Source of the DNA: Phaseolus vulgaris
Lineage: Eukaryota; Streptophyta; Magnoliopsida; Fabales; Fabaceae
Length of the DNA: 64,000 nucleotides
Reading direction: 5' to 3'
Assembly: GCF_000499845.2 (NCBI RefSeq)
Contig: NC_023749.2
Location: forward strand, 20,234,207 to 20,298,206
The notes beneath the pieces were generated by a model. The model did not search any database and had not been told where the DNA came from. It saw only the letters and a list, made by a program, of their open reading frames with translations. A program made the position numbers and the translations under genes. Of this stretch, positions 43,570 through 53,388 are shown one piece after another (position 1 is the stretch's first letter; each line of letters opens with the position of its first letter).

Positions 43570-44627
43570 ACAGTAACATTGTACATAGTTCTTAGGGGAC
43601 ACTCTTTTTCCCTTATAAGGGTTTTTTAATGAGGTCACCCAATAAATTTCGATTGAAATATTTTCTTGAATTTTTGTACAATGCAGATACGAATTGTTCC
43701 CTTGCGTTAGAGGTCTCGAGTGTGGGAAAGGTAGGTTCGTAGAGAACACCTCCCCCCTCGAGTGAGAACGCCAAGGTTGAACGAAATAGTTCACCAGTGA
43801 AATCCTCTTTCGCCTTTGAGAGAAGATAAGGTCAGATACGAACTGTTCCCTTGCGTTAGAGGTCTCGAGTGTGGGAAAGGTAGGTTCGCAGAGAACGTCT
43901 CCCGGCTCGAGTGAGAACGCCAAGGTTGAACGAAATAGTTAACCAGTGAAATCCTCATTCGCCTTCGAGCGAAGGTAAGGTAAGTTCGTAGAGAACACTT
44001 GCCCCCTTGAGTGAAAGCGCTAAGGTCGAACGAAGTGGTTCACCAGAGAAATCCTCCTCGCCTTTGAGCAAAGACGAGGTCAGTTACGAATTGTTTGCTT
44101 AGGTTAGAAGGCTAGAGGGTGGGAAAGGTAGATTCGCAGAGAAAACCTCCCCCTCGAGTGAGAACACCAAGAACGGACAAGTATGATTCACCAGTTAAAT
44201 CCTTTTTCGCCCTTGAGTGAAGACGAGGTCAGATACGAGCCCTTCCTTGGCATTAGAGGTCTCGGGCGTGGAAAGGCAGGTTCGCAGAGAACGCCTCCCC
44301 CTTGAGTGAGAACGCCAAGGTTGAACAACGCAGTTTACAGTTAAGCCCTTCCCTGAGTTTAAGCAAAGGCGAGGTTAGTTCAGGTTAGTATGCAAACCCC
44401 TACTACCTACCAGAGTATACGGTGGAATGGGGCAGGGAAGCATGCTACCCAAGGTTCAAACATTCGTCAAAGGCGTTGGTGACGAATAAAAGTTGAGCGA
44501 AATAGAAGAGCAACATTCAAACAGATCAAGATCGATAAAGTTAAAGCGGTTAAAGGACGCAAACAGCTATAGGTAAATAAAGCATTCATACGAAATAAAG
44601 ATTGTTTGTCAGAAGACCAAGTACAGT
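43570..44627. repeat. Tandem repeats in the 3' region of G
   Basis: After the shared post-pol segment (ACACTCTTTTTCCC near 43600), about five diverged units of near 149 bp run from about 43684 to 44370. Each has CAGATACGAA, TTAGAGGTCTCGAG, GGTAGGTTCG and GAGTGAGAACGCCAAGG. The units are of unequal completeness. Nothing coding is seen. Confidence 0.7.
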
Positions 44628-45376
44628 TTAAGAAGGTGGTGCTCTGCGCACAATCTGCCCATCCACAACACGATTCGACGTCGCGAAGGACGAGGCGTCC
44701 ATCTCAAGGTGCGCACAAGCAACCTGAGCAAGGGCGTCCTCGAACCCCGCAACGTACGCATCAGCGACATCCTCGATCAAATTAGCCTCAGTTCTCTTGA
44801 AGTTTTCAGCCTGCTGGGTGAGATCAGCCACCACACGGCCAAGCTGCAACTTCTGGTTAGTGGCCCTTTCTTCAAGCTTGGTCATCTTGACCTTGGTTTG
44901 CTTATCCTCGTCCTCCAGCTTGATTACCCAGGTTCACAAGGGCAGGATTTTCGCCTCCAGCTGAATAGCCTCCTGACCCTTGACGTTTAGTCGCTTGGCG
45001 AGGTCCTTCTTCAACTGGTGGAGACAGCTTAGTTCCTGGCTCAAGGCAGTTTCCCAACGAGCAAAGGTTTGAGCCTGGCAAACGAGTTCTTCCTTTGTCT
45101 TGGCTTCCATCTCTTCTCACACCTCGGCCTCCAGTTCTTCTTGGGCCTCTAGCCTCGCTCAGCTTGCGAAGGCAAAGGAGTCGACGAGGAAGTCCCCAAG
45201 ACTCTGCCCCATGCGCTCCTCCAGTGGGTTCTCATCCAAGATTTCCGTCCTCTCTTGGAACCTCTTAAGGGCGTGTTTGAGGGTGGAGGGGAGCTCAGGA
45301 GCAGGGGGCGCACGAGCACCCTCGGGAGCGCTCTCCCCACCACCTTCAATGGCAAGCGGTTCGTGGGGAGAGGAAG
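44628..45376 (-). pseudogene. G antisense gene, exon 2 remnant
   Basis: Minus-strand frames with stops code the C-terminal part of the same antisense protein as in E and H: FQERTEILDENPLEERMGQS, a coiled coil (KKDLAKRLNVKGQEAIQLEAK; TKLEERATNQKLQLGRVVAD), YVAGFEDALAQVACAHLEMD and the end NRVVDGQIVRRAPPS. Exon 1 is missing because element I was inserted at 45376. Confidence 0.75.
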
Positions 45377-46088
45377 TGATGGCAAATTCATGAAGCTCTT
45401 CTTAGAATCATGTGAAAAATGGTGCGTAAGCCATGGATGTGTATGTGCAAGATCCTCCTAGGAGCTATGGTGATCTTGAAGGTGCATGATATGTATGGAA
45501 GTAGGGAGGTTCGGCCAACCCTATGGTAAGTGAGGAAGATGAAGATTAGTGCCTAGAAACTAGGTAGAAGCAAAGCTTGGCACAATGTTGGCAGCATAAC
45601 TTTACTCACAATAATCTTGAAAAATACAAGAGATGGTCTTCCCTTTTATAGGCTAATGGGCCGTGTAAGCTAAGCTAATTAGACATGAAATGGGAGCAAA
45701 ATGAAATGCAAATGACAAGGCACTTGGCACATGGCCGGTCATGTGTGCTAAGGTTCTAGAATGTGCATAAGTCTAGGGTAAATCACATATGAGACAACTT
45801 TGTGCTTTCTAACACTACCCTAATTACTAAGCCACCTTTAATGGGCCTCCATGTAACATGTATAAGGCCTTCTCTCTTCCATCTGTGGCTGCATCCATTT
45901 GGGCGTGAATGTGCTTAGCCATTGACCTTGTAATAGGGCCTAGACGGTCTAGGCCTCCTCCTAGACGCTCCATTTGTAGCCTTCCCTCATCATGTCCTAG
46001 ACGCTCCCTTCTTGAGTGTAGACGCTCATCACGGTCTAGCCTTGGGTCTTGGCTTCCATGGTGAGGTGTGCTTGGCCCTCCTCCATCA
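45377..46088 (-). repeat. I 3' LTR
   Basis: This 712-bp LTR on the minus strand (TGATGGAGGAGGGCC...GCCATCA) is related to the A1 and A2 LTRs and keeps the repeated GAGCGTCTA units. A minus-strand TATAAAAGG lies near 45643. Confidence 0.88.
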
Positions 46089-46584
46089 TCCCCTCCCCCT
46101 TGGAAAGGATTTGTCCTCAAATCCAGCTCGTCATCGTCATTGGTACCTACAAATGGAGAAAGATCAATTACATTAAAAGTGTCATGTACTCCATATTCAA
46201 GAGGTAGGTCCAATTTATATGCATTGTTATTGACTCGCTTGAGGACTTGAAAGGGGCCATCACCTCGGGGACTTAGTTTGGACTTCCTTTGAGTTGGAAA
46301 TCTATCTTTGCGAAGGTGAAGCCATACTAAGTCTCCTTCCTCAAAAATTATTTCTTTCTTCCCTTTATTGTTGTATTTTGTGTACTTCTCATTTTGTTGT
46401 TGTATTTGGAGTTTAATCTTCTCATGCATTTTCTTCACAAAGTCGGCTTTGATTACTCCTTCCTTATGCACAAATTCTTGTGGATTAGGAAGAGGCAACA
46501 AATCCATGGGTGTGAGAGGATTAAAACCATATACTACTTCAAAAGGAGAAGCATTAGTAGTCTTGTGAACTACTCGATTGTAAG
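45827..46584 (-). pseudogene. pol: I pol C-terminus reading into the LTR
   Basis: The minus-strand frame is open from the H border ([19 protein letters not shown]) through the integrase C-terminal module ([27 protein letters not shown]), across the polypurine tract (46089-46103) and 87 codons into the LTR. The tail is DRLGPITRSMAKH and it stops after GGPLKVA. Its tail supports the LTR-coding design seen in A2. Confidence 0.85.
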
Positions 46585-46935
46585 TGTACCGCCCAGGTGG
46601 TCGGAAGTGATGATGTGGCAGCTAGCTATTATATAGGCGTGATGAACGGGGCACCTGGCTGGCAGAAGGGAAGGAAGTCGGGGGGCTCGTGTAGTCGCCA
46701 ATTATTAAGTTGGCGTGCTCCGATCTCTAGCATACCTAAACCGGCGGTCACCAGGTTTGAGATGAAGTCGCCGGATGCGAACCCAGACGACCAAGTGATT
46801 AGAGATCGCCGAAAGAAGGACATCGCCGAAGGATCAGGGAAGCTTTTTCTAAGCTTTCGAAGCAGAGGATAAAGTCGTCAGATAGTCATTCCCTAGCTAG
46901 CCAGAGGTTGAGGTCGGGGAACAGCTTACCCGAAC
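46585..46935 (+). repeat. H 5' LTR remnant and leader
   Basis: This begins TGTACCGCCCAGG like a Tat LTR. Only 351 bases separate that start from the gag ATG, and I find no TGGCGCC-type primer site. A TATATAGG motif is near 46633. A deletion that took the LTR end and primer site is the simplest reading. Confidence 0.6.
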
Positions 46936-48201
46936 ATGCACGATGAAGCAAGTGAAGTAGATCATGATGGCGGCCAGCGAGACCACAGGGAAGGTGTGTA
47001 TGATGACATGACTATGGCGCAGATGGTGGAGATCATGCGTGCGCTGCAGGCGAATGTGGAAGCCTCGCGCATAGAGCAGGCAAAGATGCATGAGGACCTA
47101 GTCGCCTCTCGGGCCAGGAATGAAGAGCTCAACAAAGTGACTGAGGAATTGTGCCAAGCTCTTCAAGAGCAGAGAGGGCGCCTAGTCGCTGAAGAGGTCG
47201 CTCCGTCGTCGCCACCTCGCATTTTTCCCATGCCATTTGCTCAGGCGATCACAGACACGCCTATCCCTGTGAGTGTGGTACCCGTGAAGGCTACTTTCAC
47301 CGGCGTGGAGGATCCTGAGGCGCATCTCACCACGTTCCACACGCAGATGATGCTGTCAGGAGGCTCGGATGTTGTGTATTGCAAGATGTTTGTGAGCACG
47401 CTCCAGGGAACAGCGCTGGAATGGTTTGTGAGCCTGCCTACAGGTCACATAACCAATTTCCAGCAGTTTTCGAAGCTTTTCGTCGAGCAGTACATAGTGA
47501 ACAAGGCGTCACCTAGGGTGTCTTATGATCTGTTCGACATAAGGCAGTACCAGGGAGAGTCCCTCAGGGACTACTTGAATCGCTTTGGAGCGCAGATGGT
47601 CCGCTCGCCAGCCAAGGACGAAGAGATGCTGGTATACGCCTTCAAAAAGGGCGTGCTGCCGGGACCTTTCTGCGAGGCACTGATCAGGGCTCACCCCGCC
47701 ATGTTTGTTGAGGTTAGGCGACTTGCGGTGGCCCACATCGCCGATGAGAGTGAGGTCGCCGAGAAGAGAGGGAGCGTGGCCCCCGCTAGGCCACGTGCCC
47801 AGACCAGGATCCAGCCACAGAGGGTGCTGGAGACAGCGGCGGCTAAGAGGGATCAAAGGACCCGCCATCCTTATGATCCAAGGAAAAACAAGGGCAGGGG
47901 CCCAGGGCGCCCTAGGGAGTACAATCGCCCACCAAAGCATAAGTTTGTCATGGGGTTGGCGGATCTGATCGCCATCCCCAATATAGCAGCCAGGCTCAAG
48001 GCACCCGAGAAAGTGGGTGACAAGGTGTTGGGACCAAAGCCAGACGCCTGGTGCGAATTTTACCAGGGTTTTGGTCACACCGTGGATTCATGTTTGGCAT
48101 TGGGATGCCAGCTCGACGACCTGGTCAAGAGCGGGTTTCTAAATGATTACCTGCTGGACAGAAGGACGGGGGGCGTCGAGCTCCCAGCCGGCGGGTGGTG
48201 A
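46936..48201 (+). CDS. gag: H gag
   Basis: This 421-codon ORF starts at MHDEASEVDHDGG. The coiled coil is at about residues 35-85 (MRALQANVEASRIEQAKMHE). The Tat gag domain is at about 105-290 (FTGVEDPEAHLTTFHTQMML, EWFVSLPTGHITNF, YLNRFGAQMV, VLPGPFCEALIRA). A basic linker follows, then a knuckle (CEFYQGFGHTVDSC, CX2YX4HX4C; E and F have His in place of the Tyr). It ends after a frameshift near 48190; the protease frame starts 48143. It is the only intact Tat gag of the window. Confidence 0.88.
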   Translation: MHDEASEVDHDGGQRDHREGVYDDMTMAQMVEIMRALQANVEASRIEQAKMHEDLVASRARNEELNKVTEELCQALQEQRGRLVAEEVAPSSPPRIFPMPFAQAITDTPIPVSVVPVKATFTGVEDPEAHLTTFHTQMMLSGGSDVVYCKMFVSTLQGTALEWFVSLPTGHITNFQQFSKLFVEQYIVNKASPRVSYDLFDIRQYQGESLRDYLNRFGAQMVRSPAKDEEMLVYAFKKGVLPGPFCEALIRAHPAMFVEVRRLAVAHIADESEVAEKRGSVAPARPRAQTRIQPQRVLETAAAKRDQRTRHPYDPRKNKGRGPGRPREYNRPPKHKFVMGLADLIAIPNIAARLKAPEKVGDKVLGPKPDAWCEFYQGFGHTVDSCLALGCQLDDLVKSGFLNDYLLDRRTGGVELPAGGW

Positions 48202-48892
48202 CGCTCAGCAGCACGAAATGCCCACTCACGAAGAGATCCACACCATCGCGGGAGGTTTCTCGGGTGGTGGATGCACCGCGTCACAGAGGAAGAAGTATGC
48301 GAGGTCTGTGATGACAGTGGACATGTTCGAGGACCACTCGCCAGATGTGGACATCACGTTCACAAGGGAAGATCTCAGGGACGTTGTGCCTCATGACAAC
48401 GATCCAATAGTCATCTCGCTTGTTACGGCGGGAAGGAAGGTCCACAGGGTTCTGGTGGACCAAGGAAGCTCGGCAGATGTGATGTTCTGGCCGACTTTCA
48501 CACAGCTGCAGTTGCCCCTTGACCAGCTGAGGCCCTATGGAGGGTGCTTGTATGGTTTCGCTGGCGATCAGGTGGAGGTCAGTGGGTACATAGAGTTAAG
48601 AACTACATTCACGGATGAGGCGGGCTCGAGGACGGAGAAAATCAAGTACCTCGTCGTGAATGCTCCCTCAGCATATAACATTCTGTTGGGAAGACCAACG
48701 CTCAACAGAATAGGAGCTGTGCCTTCAACCAGGCACATGAAGGTGAAGTTGCCATCGATGGAAGGGGTGGTGATCACCATCAAATCTGACCAGAAGGAGG
48801 CGAAGAAATGCTATGAGAATAGCCTCAAGAATAAGAGGTCAGTGAGTTACATCACAACGACGCCGCCTCCCGGTGATCGCCAGGGAAGCTAG
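48143..48892 (+). CDS. pol: H protease region
   Basis: This open frame carries IAGGFSGGGCTASQRKKYA, FTREDLRDVVPHDND, and the aspartic protease with DQG (RVLVDQGSSADVMFW) and the SAYNILLGRPTLNR flap-to-end segment. It lies +1 to gag and overlaps it by 59 bases; E has these parts in one frame, so the shift is probably damage. A second shift near 48880 leads to the RT frame. Confidence 0.85.
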   Translation: MITCWTEGRGASSSQPAGGDAQQHEMPTHEEIHTIAGGFSGGGCTASQRKKYARSVMTVDMFEDHSPDVDITFTREDLRDVVPHDNDPIVISLVTAGRKVHRVLVDQGSSADVMFWPTFTQLQLPLDQLRPYGGCLYGFAGDQVEVSGYIELRTTFTDEAGSRTEKIKYLVVNAPSAYNILLGRPTLNRIGAVPSTRHMKVKLPSMEGVVITIKSDQKEAKKCYENSLKNKRSVSYITTTPPPGDRQGS

Positions 48893-50960
48893 ACCCAAAC
48901 CCGTCGAGGAGTGGCTCGAAAGGGAGATCGGGGGAAAGGTATTCAAGTTGGGAAGATCCTTGGAGGCTGAGCTCCAAGACCAGATCGCCAAGGTGATAGA
49001 GCGGCATCTGGATGCTTTTGCATGGTCTGCTTCAGACATGCCGGGAATCGACCCCGACTTCTTGTGCCACCATCTAGCAATGGACAACCAGGTCAGACCA
49101 GTGCGACAGAGAAGAAGGAAGTTCAACGAGGAGAGAAGGCAGGCGATCAGGGATGAAACACAGAAGCTCCTCGCCGCAGGCCATATCAGGGAAGTCCATT
49201 ACCCTGAGTGGCTGGCCAATGTCGTACTGGTGAAGAAAAGCAATGGGAAGTGGCGCATGTGCGTCGATTTCACTGACCTAAACAAGGCTTGCCCAAAGGA
49301 TTCGTATCCTTTGCCAAGCATAGACGCCCTGGTTGACAGTGCTGCAGGGTGCAAGTTGCTGAGCTTCCTGGACGCTTTCTCGGGGTACAACCAGATAAAG
49401 ATGCATCCCATGGATGAAGAGAAGACCGCCTTTATGACCGAGAGATCGTGCTACTGCTACAAGGTGATGCCCTTTGGGCTGAAGAACGCGGGGGCCACGT
49501 ACCAAAGGTTGATGGATAGGGTACTTGCACCAATGCTGGGGAGGAATGTGCAAGCGTACGTGGATGATATGGTCGTGACCTCGCCGAAGAAGAGCAAGCA
49601 CGTTGCGGACTTGGAGGAGTTGTTCACCACAATCGCCAAGTTCAGGTTAAAGCTGAACCCCGAGAAGTGCATTTTTGGCGTGGAGGCAGGGAAGTTCTTG
49701 GGATTTCTCTTAACCGAAAGGGGAATAGAGGCCAATCCTGATAAGTGTGCTGCCATCTTGGCGATGAGGAGCCCGGCTACCGTGAAGGAGGTGCAGCAAC
49801 TTACAGGTCGAATGGCCGCCTTGTCTCGTTTCGTATCGGCTAGCGGAGACAAAGGCCACCCATACTTTCAGTGTTTAAGGCGAAACAACAAGTTTGCCTG
49901 GACGAAGGAGTGTGAAGAGGCCTTCGTCAAGCTTAAAGAGTACCTGGCGAGCCCGCCGGTTTTGTGCAAACCATTGGTGGGAACCCCTCTCAGGTTGTAC
50001 TTTGTTGTGACTGAGAGGGCGGTGAGTGCGGTGCTCGCCCAAGACCAAGACCAGGCTCAAAAGCCTATTTACTTCGTCAGCAAGGAGCTGCAGGGCCCGG
50101 AGGTGAGATATCAGGCCTTGGAGAAAGCTGCGATGGCTGTGGTATTTTCGGCGAGGAGGTTGCGCCACTATTTCCACAGTTTTACCATACTGGTGATGAC
50201 CGACTTGCCCATCCAGAAAGTCCTGAAGAAGCCTGATGTAGTTGGGAGGATGGTGAAGTGGGCGGTGGAGCTGTCGGAGTTCGATATCAAGTACGAGCCC
50301 CGAGGTCCGATCAAGGGGCATATTTTCGCTGATTTTGTGGTCGAGCTCTCGTCAGAAGCAGCGCGAGTTAAGGGGGATGATTTCCGTTGGGTGCTCTCGG
50401 TGGACGGATCGTCGAACTAGCAGGGTAGCAGTACTGGAGTCATCCTGGAAGGGCCCAACGGTGTGCTGATTGAGCAGTCCCTGAGGTTTGCCTTCAAAGC
50501 CAGCAACAATCAAGCAGAATATGAGGCCCTGATCGCCGGAATCTTACTGGCCAAGGAGATGGGAGCTAGGGTGCTGATGGCTAAGAGTGACTCGCTGTTG
50601 GTCACGAGACAAGTAACAGGCGAGTTCCAGGCCAAGGATCCACAAATGGCGGCTTACCTGGAGTATGTGCAGGAGTTGAAGAGTTCCTTTGTCTCCTTTG
50701 AAGTGGTGCATGTGCCCAAAGAGCAGAATGCCCGAGCTGACTTGCTAGCTAAGCTCGCCAGTTCAGGCAAGGGGGGTAGGCAGAGGACGGTGATCCAAGA
50801 AACTTTGAAGACGCCTAGAGCATTTGCGGCAGACCACCTGGTTCTTCAAATAAGCAAATCGACGGAGAAAGTAGCGAGGAGTCACGGGTCTTTGACTCAG
50901 GAAACCTTGAGATCGCCAAGAATAAGAGCATGTCGGGGGGAGAAGGTGAACATGATGTAG
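48873..50960 (+). pseudogene. pol: H RT, RNase H and second RNase H
   Basis: RT is whole: WLANVVLVKKSNGKWRMCVD, LDAFSGYNQIKMH, KVMPFGLKNAGATYQ and YVDDMVV near 49558. RNase H follows (LYFVVTERAVSAVLAQ, ARRLRHYFHSF, FADFVVEL). The second RNase H starts SVDGSSN; a TAG at 50418-50420 (Gln position, CAG in E) cuts it; then NNQAEYEALIAGI, AKSDSLL and ARADLLAKLA complete the D-E-D-D set. A second TAG is at 50958-50960. Confidence 0.87.
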
Positions 50961-52213
50961 GTCTGCGCTACCCATGAGCCAGACACTTGGATAACACAGT
51001 ACAAGCGATGCCTGGCAGATGGCCTTCTCCCGCTGGATCCGACGGAGGCCAGGAAGATAAAGAAGAACTCCAGCAAGTTCACAATGATTGATGGCGAGTT
51101 GTATAGGTTTGGGTTTACACACCCACTCCTGGAATGTGTGCAAGGAGAGAAATGTACAAGAATTATGGCCGAGCTCCATGAAGGGATATGCGGAAGTCAC
51201 GTCGGGGGTCGAGCTCTGGCCGCAAGAACCCTCCGTGCAGGTTACTACTGGCCAACAATGAGGGAAGACTGCAAGAAGTATGCACAGTGTTGCAAGCAAT
51301 GTCAGCAGCACGTCGATTGGCACAAAGCGCCTCCCGAAGAGTTAAAGTCGATTTACAGCCCTTGGCCGTTTCATACGTGGGGAATCGACATTCTGGGACC
51401 TTTCCCATTGGCGATCAGGCAGATTAAGTACTTGGTGGTGGCAATTGAATATTTCACCAAGTGGATCGAAGCAGAACCAGTGGCCCAGATCACCGCGCAC
51501 AAGATCGAGAGTTTTGTGTGGAAGAACATCGTGTGCCGGTTTGGTGTGCCTAAGCGCCTGGTGTCAGACAACGGGACTCAGTTTGCAAGTCACCTGCTGA
51601 AGAAGTTGTGCGAAGAGGTGGGAATTAACAGGTATTTGCATCCGTCGAGCACCCTCAGACAAATGGCCAAGTAGAGTCCGCCAATCGGGTATTGCTAAGA
51701 GGCTTGAAGAGAAGGCTAGAGAAAGCCAAGGGATCGTGGGCTGAGGAGGTACCCCGTATAGTTTGGGCGTACCACACCACCGAGCAGTCAGGAACCCATG
51801 AGACCCCGTTTAGCTTGGTCTATGGATGCGACGCAATGATTCCAGTAGAAATCCAGGAGAGCTCGCCGAGATTCCAGAACTTTGTAGCGGAAGACTCGAA
51901 TGAGGAAAGAAGGTTGAATCTGGATTTGCTGGATGAAGTCAGGGAGGAGGCGAGAGTAAAAGCCGAGGCAGTGAAAAGAAGGATTGAACGAGGGTATAAC
52001 TCGAAGGTGATGCCAAGGCAGTTTAAAGAAGGCGACCTGGTGATGAGGAAGGCCCACCAGTACGAGATGGAGAACAAGTTGTCGCCTAAGTGGACGGGAC
52101 CGTTCAGAATAACCGAGGCGCTCGGGAACGGCGCCTACCGCTTAGAAACATTGGAAGGAGGGGCGATTCCTCGCACTTGGAACACCACGCACCTCAAGTT
52201 ATATTACAGTTGA
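50961..52213 (+). pseudogene. pol: H integrase
   Basis: The frame after the TAG reads DTWITQYKRCLADGLLP, the zinc finger (HEGICGSHVGGR...YAQCCKQCQ), the core with D in WGIDILGPF and D in LVSDNGTQFAS. A one-base deletion near 51628 shifts the frame before the HPQ segment; E follows in GQVESANRV in the next frame. The C-terminal module (LSPKWTGPFRITEA, LKLYYS) ends at 52213. Confidence 0.87.
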
Positions 52214-52674
52214 AGCTTTGTAAGTAAAAACAAACACGAAGAGTTTGCAAGCTTTCTGTTAAAACAGTATGAAGGGGGCACTCTTTTTTCCCTAAGGAGG
52301 GTTTTTAATGAGGCCACCCAATAAAGAAGAGTTTTCGAAGTTTAAAGTGTTTTAGATTGCATGCTTATTGTTACGAAAGTTTTAGAAAAAAGACCTTGTC
52401 ACTCGTATGTGATTTAAGGCAAGTTTGAAGATATGCTGCATGCTTTCTAAAAAGTTTTTAAGTCCCCATCGCTTTTCGGCAATTGGCGGCATCAGTTAAA
52501 GTTAAAAGTCCTCATCGTCTTTCGGCGATGGGAGGCACCAGCAACGTTTAAAAGACCTCAACGCTCTCGCGCGTCCTGAGGCGAGAAAGATATTAAAAGA
52601 CCTCCTCGCCGTCGAGCGAGTGCAGGCGAGAAAGAGATAAAGTCCTCAGTGCATCCAGGGGGGAGGAGATGTAC
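52214..52674. repeat. H post-pol spacer with short repeats
   Basis: This has the conserved post-pol segment (GGGCACTCTTTTTTCC, near 52276), then diverged units of about 40 bases built on AAAGTCCTCATCGTCTTTCGG and CTCGCCGTCGAGCGAG-type cores. It is cut by A2 at the duplication TGTAC (52670-52674) and resumes at 60411. Confidence 0.65.
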
Positions 52675-53373
52675 TGATGGAGGAGGGCCAAGCACATCTA
52701 GCCATGGGAGCCAAAGCCCACACCATGAAGAGAGTCTAGACCAAGGAGAGCGTCTAGCTCCAAGGAATGAGCGTCTAGACCGTGAAGAAGGGAAACGTCT
52801 ACCCATGGAGCGTCTAGGTGTGGCACTGGACCGTCTAGGTCCTCTCACAAGATCAATGGCTAAGCATGTACAAGCACAAGTGGGTGAAGCCACGGATGGA
52901 AGAGAGAAAGCCTTGTATATGTTGCATCAAGGCCCAATAGGGGTACTTAGTAGATAGGGTAGTGTAGAAAGCACATTTGAAAGAAACCTTCTAGAACTTG
53001 GCTAGGTGTGACCGGTCATGGCACATGGTCTAGCTTTGCATTTCATTTGGTTTACATTTCATTATGTTTTAGCTTAGGATTTACGTCCCAAATAGCCTTT
53101 AAATAGGGAGGCTATCTCATGTATTTTGCAAGTTTATTGTGAGTAAAGTTATGCTGCCAATTTGTGCTCAACTTTGCTTCTCCCTAGAATCCTAGGCTCT
53201 AAACTTCAATTCCTTCATCTTTTCCCTTGAGCTGGCCGAACCACTCAATACCCATACTTAACATGCACCTATAAGATCAACACCACTCTTAGGAGGATCT
53301 TGCTCACTCTCATTCATTGCTTCCGCCCCATACTCTACATTGATTCAAGAAGAACTTCATGAAAATGCCATCA
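52675..53373 (+). repeat. A2 5' LTR
   Basis: The LTR is 699 bp. Its TATA box is changed to TTTAAATA (53098-53105) whereas the 3' LTR keeps TATAAATA (60135-60142), which may weaken this copy's promoter. Confidence 0.94.
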
Positions 53374-53375
53374 TT

Positions 53376-53388
53376 TGGTATCATGAGC
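53376..53388 (+). other. A2 primer binding site
   Basis: TGGTATCATGAGC lies two bases past the LTR, as in A1 and B. Confidence 0.85.

Larger units (their letters stand above)
45377..46584 (-). mobile_element. Element I: chromovirus 3' end, minus strand
   Basis: This is the 3' LTR (45377-46088), polypurine tract and pol C-terminus of an A-family element on the minus strand. It is cut on the right by H at 46585 (flank GTAAG). The left flank is GGAAG (45372-45376). The remainder should lie beyond H, outside the window. Confidence 0.88.

Noticed and set aside
43684..44370. The regular repeats as a possible CRISPR array
   Set aside because: Units are about 149 bp, diverged and adjacent, with no short constant repeat and unique spacers, and the setting is a plant retroelement.
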